NCBI GenBank assembly: GCA_013423325.1
Contig: BLJB01000052.1
Span: forward strand, 274,913 to 338,912
Reading direction: 5' to 3'
Source of the DNA: Usnea hakonensis
Lineage: Eukaryota; Ascomycota; Lecanoromycetes; Lecanorales; Parmeliaceae
Length of the DNA: 64,000 nucleotides
Part shown: positions 53,549 through 64,000 of the stretch, in pieces
Layout: every line of letters begins with the position of its first letter
How positions within the stretch are numbered: position 1 is the stretch's first letter
Notes under the pieces: model-generated
Told to the model about the DNA's origin: nothing
The model's input: the letters and a program-made list of their open reading frames with translations, nothing else
The model's database searches: none
Translations under genes and position numbers: made by a program

Positions 53549-55579
53549 TGTGATGTATGGTGAACTTGGAGGGGTGAAGATAGAAGTGTAGAATGACTGA
53601 TTGCTGGTGAGATTTATTAGGATCAAAGATTCGATAAGGAGTTGAAAGCGGTTGTTGATCAGTTTTTATATGCGTTCCAACTTCGAAGCGAACCCCGTTG
53701 CGATCAATAAGTGGTCACTGAAGCTCGGTGGCTGTATCGATGATGGTAGAGAAATTGTTAGTGAAGGAGCGAAGGTCGATGGTATCGTGATTGGAAGAGG
53801 TGGCGGGAGTAGATCACTGAATGAAAAGTTAGAAACCTCACTTCAAAATCTCACCAAAAAGAGGAGGGGAAAACTAGATTTTTCAAATTGAGTCAAAACT
53901 CATTTTCCATATCTCAGCTATACATTAGCCTCACGTGTCCTAAATAACAACGTGATTTTCGGACTCTCACCAGATGCTTGAACGATCATGAAAATCCAAT
54001 GGCTATTGCGCGATCACTTTTGGCCGATCAAATTATGAGTATCCAGCAAGTTAGCTAAGATGGGCGTTATGACTCCGATTGAGGCTCAGAATGCTGCAGT
54101 GCTGAATCAAGGTCGTGAAGAAAGTGAAAGATTGAAGGGTTAAGTATGTAGAAGAAGTTTTGGTCCCATCGATTGTGCTTAGTAGGGTAAGTTAGTTCTC
54201 GCGAAGCAAAAAGCTGAGAGGTTGGAGGGTTGTGATTTTAGGATTTGATATAATTTAATTGGTGGATGGTGATCGAGTTTTAATCCGGAGCCAAGAATCT
54301 CTTGGGCAGACATTGCTTATTATATGTGAAAACTATTGGCGCACAGCTTCCGGTTCCTGACGTCTGTTAAAGATTTTCTTTGATCTCTCGTCTCAGACTT
54401 CACCTAGAGTGATTTATGGAAGTGACATAAAGTTGGTCAGCGAGACCTGAAAGGCTGTCCTTGTACTTGATCAACGGTGGCTTGCGATCCATGCGCATTT
54501 AGCTTACCTGACTCAATATCTTCGCTGCGTCCAATTTTGGCCGACTTCAGCATTTCAGCACGACTCCGACACTGCAGCTCATGCGGCAGCACATTTCCCT
54601 GCCTTCTCGACCAGGCAGTGTTGCCGTTTCAGGCTATACGCCATTCTCCAAATATTAGCAATCTCGCTCTATCACAGTACCTTCATCAATAATGATCTCC
54701 GAGTATATTTCTCTGTAGGATGAACAACTGAGCATCAGAGGAAGCTCTACTCCCAAACGACAAAATCTGTACTCCTTTGACGCTGGCTTCATGCTCTCGG
54801 AGTCACTGGACCACTGAGAGCATTCTCAAACACCTCGATCGTGCGCACTCGAAGACCAATTACCGTCTCGCGGTAATTCAGGCACTGCTTATCATCATCT
54901 ATAAACCTGGGTTTATCGTTCTGCAATGGAATACACTTCCAGTTGACATTCTCCAGTACCGTTTTTCTGGTTACTGTTGCGTCTCATCGTTGACTCCGTT
55001 CCCGTGTGATGCGTTGTTCAAGATGCTGGTCTTTGCAGTCTCAGGTCTTGACGTTTGAGAGATACGCTTTGTCGTTACTTTCATTGAAAGTTTGAAAACG
55101 TTGGCGATGGTAGCAGAATAGTATCTTGTGGAAGTTTACGAATACGGTGCCCTCGAGGTGCACTACCTTTTCCTTTCCTTTCCAATCTCTTGTGGTGTTG
55201 ATGTTCAAGTGATAACAGAAGGTTAGGTGGTTAGTAGGCCTCCATGAGTGGAAGCTCGTAGCGAGCGCTCGGATTAATGATTGCCCGTCTATCGCGATGC
55301 CAAGAAGATTTGTTGGAGTAATCGTGCATGAGGATGACGTCGTTTACCCCGCCCACAGATCTCCGCCCCTCTTCATGGTGGCGCAGCATCTTCACTTCCA
55401 CAAACTTCCTTTCACACATTAATTGCAACTATACAACAGGAAAATTCGAAATCATCAATATAAACCAACTACCATTTCAGAAAAGCCCAATCAAAGTACT
55501 ACTGAATTCCATCCCTTCTTCAAGAATAATACTAACGCTGACCATAACGGCAGCATCCATCCAAAACCACTCGATCAAT
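53549..55579. other. Intergenic region, nothing recognised
   Basis: About 2 kb. Short ORFs at 53652, 54477, 54777 and 55231-55428 lack domain-like sequence. The last 150 bp probably form the leader of the small gene at 55580. Confidence 0.4.
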
Positions 55580-56135
55580 ATGGATAAAGTAGGCAGTAAG
55601 GCTTCCTTTTGTGATAAATTTTCTGTCAGAATTACACTGATACTTTCCCGAAGGCGTTCTCGGCGGTACGGCGGATACGGTGGGGAAGGGCGTTGGAGGC
55701 GTCACTAATACGGCTGGCAACGCTGGTAAGAGACTCTCCCTATCTTACTTTGAAGTCATCTTCCAGCCAAGCATCTTGGGGTCTGTATTTCTCTGTCCGT
55801 TACAAGTTCCCCCCTTGCCCATAACTGCAATACATTATCACTATATTCTGCCACGGCAATCATACAACTCGATTTCTACAATCATCTCATACTTCGCACG
55901 TACTTGGCTTCGCTTTTTTGAGATGTCACTTGTTTTAACATGACACACCATCACAGTCGGCGGCCTCGGTAACGTTCTTGGCGACACCGTTAAGGGTGCG
56001 ACTGGCACCCTCGGTGACGCCACCAAAGGCGTCGGCAACGTGGCCAAGGATACAACCGGCGGCGTTGGCGATACAGCGCGCTCGACTACAGGGGCCAAGC
56101 AGGATGCTCAAAACCCGTTGGGCTTGAGCGAGTAG
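55580..56135 (+). CDS. Small Gly/Thr-rich repetitive protein (LEA/CsbD-like)
   Basis: Three exons: 55580-55595 (only 16 bp), 55654-55725 and 55957-56135; introns of 58 and 231 bp; 88 residues. The spliced product starts MDKVGSVLGGTADTVGKGVG and proceeds through degenerate units of the type G-x-LGD-x-x-KG-x-x-x (GVTNTAGNAVGGLGNVLGDT, VKGATGTLGDATKGVGNVAK), ending NPLGLSE. It is hydrophilic, with no signal peptide. Such Gly/Thr/Lys/Asp repeat proteins are common in filamentous fungi and resemble CsbD or LEA stress proteins; the role is inferred. The 16-bp first exon is supported by the A|GC Ser codon joining into the V-L-G-G repeat unit. Exon 2 boundaries also fit this repeat pattern. Invisible to simple ORF scans. 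Confidence 0.8.
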
Positions 56136-57196
56136 GCTGGGGTGGCGGAGATCTCTCTGGGTAGGTGAGATGTGTGGTCGGTGGGGATTTGGTTGAATGG
56201 GCGGCTGGTATATGCGAAGCTGATATTTTGACGATTGCGGTCTTGCAAATTAGCTTTTAATTCTTGCGGATACGACACTTTCCTTTAGGTTTGAAGGACA
56301 AATGATAGCTCTGCATTCTCAGCTCCGACTACTCTGATAGGTCAGTGGCTTCTCAGTACCCGAAGACAACCTATAACGACCCAGAAATACAGATGCAGGA
56401 TTGTAGCCATACATACCCTATAATCAACAATTTGATTATACTTTACCATACCAACGCAATATAGATACCAAAATCACCCCCTGAGCCCTGAAGACAACGG
56501 CTCCCCCCCCCCCCAAAACAAGCATCATTGGCTTCCAATACCTGGCACCGCATTGCCCAAATCTCACATCTCACCTATCCATCCCATCTCGAGTATTAGG
56601 CTATAGAAACCAAGTAATTTAAGCTCTTGGTACTATGAGTGATGGATGAGTAGTTTGATATTCGGAGAAGGAGTTGTTCGGTTCGAGGGAGGCGAAGGCG
56701 TAACAAGCTCGGGGTAAAGGGGGAAGGAATTCTTCTTGGCAGGCTGCATCTTGGGAGAATGGATTTTGTTCTGTATGGGTTAGGTTATGATGATGGCGGT
56801 TGTGGTGGTTATTATGCTGGGGATTTGTTAGGGCGGACGCAGAGGGCAGGAAGGGATCAAGAAAACAATTTTAGTAAGAGTGGCCTTGTTTTGGATGTCA
56901 AGCGACTAAATGCTTTAGCTGTCGCCAAAATCTCATGACTACTTTATGTCTTGATTGGCGTAAGATAATTAATTGGGGGCGTGGGGGCCTTATTGTTGAG
57001 GAGCCTGTAGCCGAAGATGTCGGATCTCGGAACGTTGTCGGAGATTTCCGGAGTTCGTCACCGTCAGCCCTACGAGATCTCCGCACTCTAATTTTATACT
57101 TTATGCGCAGCGGATAGAGGATAGAGGACCTTGTTTACCTTATTTAATTATAGAAATTTACTCCTTGCCTCCACACTCCTTGACTACGACGAGTAC
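56136..57196. other. Intergenic region upstream of STE23-like gene
   Basis: About 1 kb with no supported gene; a C10 run occurs near 56504. An upstream in-frame extension of the protease frame begins at 57131 without ATG. Confidence 0.4.
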
Positions 57197-60100
57197 ATGT
57201 CTTTTGCGACAACTACTATATGCGCTCCTTCTGTCTTCCGAACCCTCGCCAGCTTTAGACTGCAGGGACCAGCTCTTCATCGCTGCGCACCTTTGATCGC
57301 CAAGACGTCTCCTTCACGACTCTGTTGCGCGACAGCACGGAGACGTCCCTTTGCCAGCATGACCCCCATAGAGCGCGTTACCGACAGACTGGAAGCCCCC
57401 GCGCTCGACGACAGATCTTACCGTGTCATACGACTGTCAAACCGGCTGGAAGCTCTTCTCGTTCACGACCCTGACACTGACAAAGCCGGCGCTGCTGTCA
57501 ATGTGAATGTTGGGAGTTTTAGCGATGCAGATGACATGCCAGGTATGGCTCACGCGGTTGAGCATCTCCTTTTTATGGGCACCAAAAAAGCAAGTTGTCT
57601 TCTCCGGGCTCGAAGACGTCGCTAATTATTACCAGTACCCTAAAGAGAACGACTACAATGAATACCTCTCGGCCCATTCCGGGTACTCCAATGCCTACAC
57701 CGCAGCTACCGAGACAAATTACTATTTTGAAGTAGCGGCGTCTACCGAACAAGAGTCTGACAAGGTCACCAACGGCGCCTCCTCGTCTCCGCTTTATGGA
57801 GCCCTCGATCGGTTCGCCCAATTCTTCATAGCACCCCTCTTCCTCTCTTCCACTCTCGACCGAGAACTCAAAGCAGTCGATTCAGAGAACAAGAAAAATC
57901 TACAAAGTGACAATTGGCGACTATCGCAGCTTAGCAAGTCTCTCTCAAGCAAGAAGCATCCCTATCACCACTTTTCTACAGGCAATCTAGAAACCCTTAG
58001 AGATGAGCCCAGGAAGAGAGGCGTAGATGTACGTAAGGAACTCATTGACTTCCATGACAAACACTATTCGGCAAATCGAATGAAGCTGGTGGTATTGGGA
58101 AAGGAGTCTTTGGATGATTTAGAGGCTTGGGTTGGTGATTTATTCGCTGGCGTACATAACAAGGATCTGCCACAAAAGCGGTGGGATGGGCTGCAGCCGT
58201 TGACAAAAAATGAATTAATGACACAGATTTTTGCAAAACCGGTCATGGATCAACGAACACTGGATATCTGCTTCCCATTTCAAGACGAGGAGCACTTGTA
58301 CGAATCACAGCCAAGCCGCTATATTAGTCAACTGATTGGACACGAAGGTCCCGGTAGTATCCTTGCATATACCAAGGTCAAGGGATGGGCCAATGGCCTT
58401 TCTGCAGGGCCATCGTCTGTATGCCCCGGTTCCGCGCTTTTTCAGATCTCGATCAAGCTGACCGAGGAGGGTCTGAAAGTTTATCGGGAAGTTGTGGAAG
58501 TTGTCTTTCAGTACCTCTCTCTGATCAGGGAAAGCTCACCTCAGAAGTGGATTTTCGATGAGGTCAAGGGCATGTCGGAGGTTGACTTTAAATTTCAGGA
58601 GAAGAACACTGCGAGCAATTTTGTCAGGATAATGTGTAGCACGATGCAGAAGCCTTTACCGCGAGAATGGCTTCTTAGTGCCACAGATCTACTACGGCAA
58701 TTTGATGGCAACGCCATAAGCACAGCGCTAGAATATCTCAAAGCAGACAACTACAGACTCACTATCGTCAGCCAAAAGTATCCTGGCGATTGGCCTCTGA
58801 AAGAGAGGTGGTACGGAACAGAGTACAAAGTTGAACGTATCAGTCCCGAATTTGCCGCTGCCGTCAAGGCAGCCGAAGATGTCACATCAAAAAACCGGAT
58901 ACCAGAGCTCCATCTCCCACACCGGAACGAGTTCATACCATCGAAGCTGACGGTCGAGAAGAAGGAGGTCGCAGAGCCCTTGAAAGCTCCAAAACTCATT
59001 CGCAACGATGAGCTTGCTCGCACCTGGTGGAAGAAGGATGACAAGTTCTGGGTGCCAAGAGCCAATGTTTTTGTCACCCTGCGAAATCCAATCGCGGCAG
59101 CCCTTCCAGCAACTTCTGTCAAGACGAAAATGTTTTGTCAACTGGTCAAAGATGCGCTAAGTGAGTATTCATACGACGCAGAGATAGCAGGTCTCGAATA
59201 TGAGCTTGGAGACTACTATGTTGGTATCGGGATCGACGTGAATGGGTACAACGACAAGATATCCGTGCTGTTAGAGAAGCTTCTTATTACAATGCGTGGT
59301 CTTGAAGTAAAACCAGAGAGGTTCAATATCGTGAAGGAACGAATAATTAGGGGCTATCGCAACTGGGATTTCCAACAACCGTATCACCAAGTCGGGCAAT
59401 ACATAACATGGCTCAGTTCCGATAAAGCGTGGATTAACGAACAGTACTTGGCTGAGGCTGCGCGGTTAACTCCGGAGGACATTTCTAGTTTCTATCCTCA
59501 ACTACTTGACCAAGTTCATCTTGAGGTACTCTGTCATGGAAATATTCACAAGGAAGAAGCTCTTCGAATAACGGACTTGGTGGAATCCACGCTAAAACCT
59601 AGAGCGTTACCCGTGACGCAATGGCAGATGTCCCGAAACTTGATACTCTCGCCAGGAAGTGACTACACTTTTCAGCGAAAGCTGGGCGATCCGGCGAATG
59701 TCAACCACTGTATTGAGTATTATGTTTATGTTGGTGATGTTGTTGATCGGGTGCTGAGGGCAAAGCTACTACTCCTAGGGCAAATGACTGAAGAGGCAGG
59801 CTTTGATCAATTACGCACAAAGGAACAGCTAGGCTATATTGTCTTTACAGGCGTGAAAATGCAAGCAACGACAATGGGCTATAGAGTGATCATACAGTCC
59901 GAGCGACCGACAGAGTATCTCGAGGAACGGATCAACGCGTTCCTAGCGCATTTCGGGAAATCGTTGGAGACAATGTCCAAAGAAGACTTTGAGAGCCACA
60001 AAAGCAGCCTCATTGCGAAGCGTTTGGAGAAGATTAAAAATCTCGATCAGGAAAGCACGAGATTTTGGAGCCACATCAGCAACGAATATCTCGACTTCTT

Positions 60101-60683
60101 ATCGAGAGAGCACGACGTCTCGTACCTCAAACCGCTGACCAAATCCGACCTCATTGACTTTTTCCAACACTACATCAACCCGACCTCCCCATCCCGTGCC
60201 AAACTCTCCGTCCACATGATCGCGCAATCCTCCCCCAAGGAATTCGCAGGCACCACCTCCCCAGCCGAGCAAAAAGAAAAAGTCACAACCATGCTCGCGA
60301 AATACCTCACCGCCCTAGGCATCGACGCCGACCACGAAAAACTCGTCAAACGTCTCGAGAGCGTCGACGTCGCCGCCGGCGACCAAGCGGGCATCATCGC
60401 CGCCGTCGCCACTTATCTCACCCAAGACGCCGCAATCCCGGAAGACGATGCCAGCCAGGTTTTGGCCCAAGGACAGCATCTGCTGAGCACCATTTTACCC
60501 GGTTTAGGCATTACAGTTAAGCAAACGGTCGACGGGGTGGAGGAATTGCCGGAGGCGCCACCGGTTAAGAAGACGACGTTTGTGGAGAATGTGCGCGAGT
60601 TCAAGGCGGGGCTAACGATGACGGTGGCGCGGGGGCCGGTGGTGGATTTGAGTGCGTTTTGGGACGCGGAGCCGAAGTTGTAG
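57197..60683 (+). CDS. ste23: Insulinase-family metalloprotease (STE23-like, M16A)
   Basis: Two exons: 57197-57589 and 57636-60683; 1146 residues. The intron begins GCAAGT and ends ACCAG: a GC-AG intron, since using the nearby GTTGTC donor would create a stop. Inverted zinc motif H-x2-E-H in HAVEHLLFMGT (H119, E122, H123), with the third ligand Glu expected near 208-215 (AVDSENKKNLQSDNWRLSQL). Later parts match the C-terminal half: KERIIRGYRNWDFQQPYHQV, QLRTKEQLGYIVFTGVKMQA. In yeast Ste23 processes a-factor and degrades peptides. The first 55 residues are basic, Ser/Thr/Cys-rich and nearly acid-free (VFRTLASFRLQGPALHRCAP), like a mitochondrial presequence; a second in-frame Met (MTPIERV) at 57360 is where most STE23 proteins begin, suggesting dual products. 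The length exceeds yeast Ste23 because of this extension and a C-terminal Ala/Asp-rich region. Confidence 0.94.
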
Positions 60684-61594
60684 CTGTAGTTCTTCTTTTG
60701 ATGTCCTAGATATTAGCATTAGATAGCGATGAACCTCGTTTTAGTTTTAGAAATAAAGATGTTGGAGTCCGTGCGTGCCATCATATGATTCTTACTTATA
60801 TCCCGACCCAATCTATCCCCCTCTCTCCCCCTCCCCCCCCCCCTTCCCCCTTCCTCTCTGGACCTCTACAAGAGCAATATCTCTCTCTCTGCTAGACTTT
60901 TACTTCCCTTCTCCTGCATGGCTTGTCTGGGTAGGTACCTTAGCCCATGAATGAATGGGCTTATATGTAGGTGAAGAATGGGAAGAATGTGAAGAATGGG
61001 AAGAATGTGAAGAATGTGGGGAGTGTGGGTGAGGAGTGTAGATTCTATCTTTCTACACGACTTGTTAGATAGTCAGATAGATAGATACCTTATATAGCAA
61101 TCCTATCCCCCTCCTCTCTCCAACAGTAAAGTCGAACACAAGCCTCGCTCGAGCCGGTAACATCATTCTCTTTTTATTTGTCCTGTTCGAGGGCAGGAGA
61201 TCTCTCTGGTCGATTCATATTTTGAAATTGTTGATGGGGGGGGTTTTTTTCGGGGGGAGGGGGGGGGGGGGGGGGGTTTNNGGGGGGGGGGATGGTTTTA
61301 CAGGAAGGTTTTGGGCGTGGTGAGGAGTGAGGGGTAGTGTGGTTATAATGTGGATTGGGAAGGAAAGGGGGGGAGGGGGGGGGGATGTAGGTTAATTACC
61401 AGTATAAAATACCCATCTAAGGCCCGTCGGCCCAGCTATCTACCTTCCCTCACCTCACATTCCACCACCAGCCCGACCGTAATATATCTCCAAACCACCT
61501 ACCCACCTACCTACCTACCTTACAACAATCATACAAACTTCTCCCTCCAAACTCCGGAGGTTACTAAATCGTCCTATCTGTCGTTTCATAGTAT
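60684..61594. other. Intergenic region with simple repeats and an NN in a G run
   Basis: C/T tracts (about 60810-60860), a GAAGAATGGGAAGAATGTGAA repeat of 9-10 bp units (about 60974-61020), GATAGATA repeats (about 61070-61090), and G runs at 61245-61291 broken by NN at 61280-61281. The 124-codon ORF at 61350 is not supported. Confidence 0.5.
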
Positions 61595-63153
61595 TTATTG
61601 GCTCAATTGCCTATTAAACTCCTGCAATGCGGCCGTGGAGAGGAAAAGCGGGTATTTTAGCGCGGAGGAGGCTTTGGAGATGGCGTGTTTCTGTGGGGGG
61701 GATGAGTGGATGAGTGGTTTTTAGGAGTGGAGTAGAGTGGGGTGGAGGGATGGGGTGGTGGGGAAAGGAGAGAGAAGGGGGAAAGGAGAGAGAGATAGAA
61801 AAAAAGGGGGGGGAAAGGGAAACGTACAAGCCTATCCCTCACATCTTCCAGCCCGGTTAATCGCCACCCCACCTCCCCCATCCGACCGGCATATTTCTCA
61901 AAAACCTTGCTTCCGCCCGCCGCATTCGTTACAATGTCGCACATGAGATGCGTATCTATGCCCAAATGTGTGCAGAACGTCATCGCTTCGGATATTACAG
62001 CGACATGCACTCCGACGAGCAAATCCACCACATCGTTTACTGATAGTGGTGTCTCTCCCTCAACAGTCATCCCTGCCTGCTCTTGCACAAGTTTGGGCTT
62101 CCTATCTGGCAAATACAACCTCACAACAACGACATCGTCCTCCCCCCCCCACCCCTTCCCCACACACGCCGTAAACAACCCCCCCGCAACCCCCACCACC
62201 GGCAACGCGCACCCCTCCTCCCGACCCACCCCCATCACAATCCCCACGTCCTTCTCGATAATACTAACAGCACTATATCGGCCCCTCCTCCCCTCCTCCT
62301 CCTCAATCAAATACGCTCCCCGATGGCCAAATATCCAACTCGCCCCGTCGCTGTCTTGCACGTCGTGGAATAAGCGGCGGGTGTCGAGACCTGCGACGGC
62401 GGCGAGGCCGAGGATCTCGGAGACGAGCGCTATGTGGGCGCCGGCGAAGATTTGGTGGATTAGTTTCGCGGTGCTGCCGGTGCCGAGGGGGCCGGGGATT
62501 AGGTAGAGTTTTTGGGAGGAAGTGTCGCTGAGGGAGTGGAGGAGGGCGTGGACTTGGGGGGTTGGAAGGGTCGTGGGCGGGTTGGGGTGATTGATGGCTG
62601 CTGGGGCGTTGGTGGTGGAGTTTTCGTTGTTGTTGTTGTCGTCGGGATGATGGTGGTGGTCCCACGAAACGAATATCGATAATGTGCCGTCCCGCGCGCG
62701 TCCCGTGCCCCCTGACACGGGCGCATCTATCACGTTCACACGCACGCTCACTTCCTTTAACACCTCTCGTAACCGCGCTTGCAGACCCTGCAAAAACCCC
62801 GGCGCGACAGTCGAGCACACCACGATACTCATCTCCTTCCCTTCCCCCCCTCCCCGCTCCACTAACCCCCCCACAACCCCCTCCTCCCCAAACAACACCG
62901 CCTCCACTTGCACGCTATTCACAACCATGAGTATCACAGTGTCAATATCATATATCATGACTGCGTCGCGGGGCGTAGGGACTGGGATGCCGCCGAGAGC
63001 GATTAGGGGGGGGAGAGTGGGGGGGTGGGGGTCGTAGAGGAGGAGGGGGGTGGAGGTGGTTAGGAGGTGGGTGGCCATGCTGGAACCCATGGCGCCGAGG
63101 CCGGCGAAGAGGGTTTTTGGGGTGGGGGTGGGGGTGGGGTTGGGGGGGGACAT
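61595..63153 (-). CDS. Beta-hydroxyacid dehydrogenase family protein (6PGDH/3-HIBADH-like, threonate-dehydrogenase type)
   Basis: Exon 1 is 61828-63153 and exon 2 is 61595-61690, with a 137-bp intron; 473 residues. N-terminal Rossmann motif FAGLGAMGSSMA (G18-x-G20-x2-G23) for NAD(P), signature DAPVSGGTGRARDGTLSI (from D143) and catalytic Lys230 in GTGSTAKLIHQIFAG; the following Asn of the family is His233 here. A low-complexity insert (about 164-199: His, Asp, Asn, then Pro/Thr) separates the two. After the first helical domain (ending DDVVVVRLYLPDRKP) comes a second, related helical domain: LSVNDVVDLLVGVHVAVISE, AGGSKVFEKYAGRM, and in exon 2 KHAISKASSALKYPLFLS. This tandem arrangement occurs in fungal relatives of L-threonate dehydrogenase; the substrate is unproven. 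Exon 2 restores the usual helical end, so splicing is trusted. Confidence 0.86.
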
Positions 63154-64000
63154 CGTTTTGGTGGGGGGGGGGGCTTCCCTTTTTTTGGGGTAGGAGGGAG
63201 TTAAGATGACTTTGTCAATTGTAGAAAAGATCCGAGGATGGGTTTTTCTCTTGTAAGCGATACTACCTTATTTAGATAACCATGACAAACAACCTCGTGA
63301 TCGCAAATGAGCAAAAAGTATGTTCCCCACCTTCTGACGTAGCCACCTTTTCCCCTCCCCCCCCCTCCCTTTTGTCCCTTTCCCACTTTTCCTTCCCCTT
63401 TCTTCCCCTTCTTTCCCCCTTCTCATTAACAGCCCCCCGCCCATACCATGTATAAGAGAAACGTATGCTCTCGTGGAACCCTGAGAGGAGAAGGAATACA
63501 TATAGCACGGTGAAAAACTTATTATATCTTTTATGTTGTATTTGGGCGAGTGCTCTTCAAGAGTACGATTTTGATATGGCGGATGGGTGGAAGGAGATTA
63601 TGGGGATAGTGGGGGGAAGGGAGGGTTGATGTCTTCTATTTCGTTTTCTTTTTCCATTTCCCTTTGCGAGTGAATGGAAAGGGGAAAAAAAGAAAGAAGC
63701 TTTGAAAGTTTGGATTCTGGGAATCATACGGAGTACTACTATAGCCATATCAACTGTGGTATTAGAAGCCGAAACCCCTTTCCCCTCGCTCTCCCACCCT
63801 CCCACCTACTCCACCTTCCCCTCCCCCCCCCTCCTCATTTCCCACCTCCTCCTCCCCCACCACCCCCTCGCCACCTCCCACCCCCCCACCCCCAGTACCC
63901 CCAACGGACTCCCCACCAACCACCACCCCCACCACCCCCCCCACCCCTCCCTCCAAATCTCCCCAACAACCCCCCCCACCACCCCCCTCAACTCCTCCAC
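63154..64000. repeat. Low-complexity C/T-rich right end of window
   Basis: Pyrimidine-rich tracts at about 63350-63425 and 63775-64000, with a TACGGAGTA element near 63727. ORFs in this stretch are Gly- or Pro-rich composition artefacts. No gene is supported. Confidence 0.6.

Noticed and set aside
61350..61724. 124-codon plus ORF
   Set aside because: Overlaps exon 2 and the intron of the dehydrogenase-like gene on the other strand and has low-complexity content.
1..64000. CRISPR arrays, rRNA genes, bacterial operons or phage
   Set aside because: None seen; gene structure is that of a fungal nuclear genome with spliceosomal introns.

Overview
The window is nuclear DNA of a filamentous ascomycete (Pezizomycotina). 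The evidence is short GT-AG introns (mostly 43-75 bp), often with CT(A/G)AC-like branch sites; fungal glycogen synthase, MCM5 and STE23-type insulinase genes; a Clr5-domain protein; and a NACHT receptor with an alpha/beta-hydrolase head. I cannot name the species. All exon structures below were read by hand from frame continuity and splice signals; none was tested against transcripts.

Layout. 0-12.8 kb: a conserved fungal protein of unknown function cut by the left edge, glycogen synthase, a six-exon NLR-type receptor (SesB-like hydrolase, NACHT, ankyrin-like C-terminus) and a secreted Cys-rich protein. 12.8-35 kb looks like an accessory island: two very large intronless aminoglycoside-phosphotransferase(APH)-like kinases with disordered tails and a shared C-terminal module, a frameshifted remnant of a third copy, a two-exon small Cys-rich gene with a dead copy 1 kb away, several decayed minus-strand coding stretches (17.6-21.3 kb), and two lineage-specific proteins, one built almost wholly of repeats. 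35-48 kb: a Clr5 regulator, two secreted proteins, a 461-bp MITE-like element with 35-bp inverted repeats, an aspartic-protease-like membrane protein lacking one catalytic Asp, and a normal-sized APH kinase. 48.8-63.2 kb is housekeeping: MCM5, a MYND zinc-finger protein, a small Gly/Thr-rich stress-type protein, STE23-like metalloprotease and a beta-hydroxyacid dehydrogenase family protein. These are separated by long polypyrimidine/polypurine tracts, two of which contain unresolved NN bases in G-runs.

Gene relations. The genes do not form one metabolic pathway. The most coherent theme is signalling and self/non-self recognition in the left half: an NLR, expanded kinase-like proteins with decaying copies, and small Cys-rich and repeat proteins. 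The kinase pair with a common tail module is the best candidate for something undescribed. Links between these genes are inference from proximity and duplication history only.
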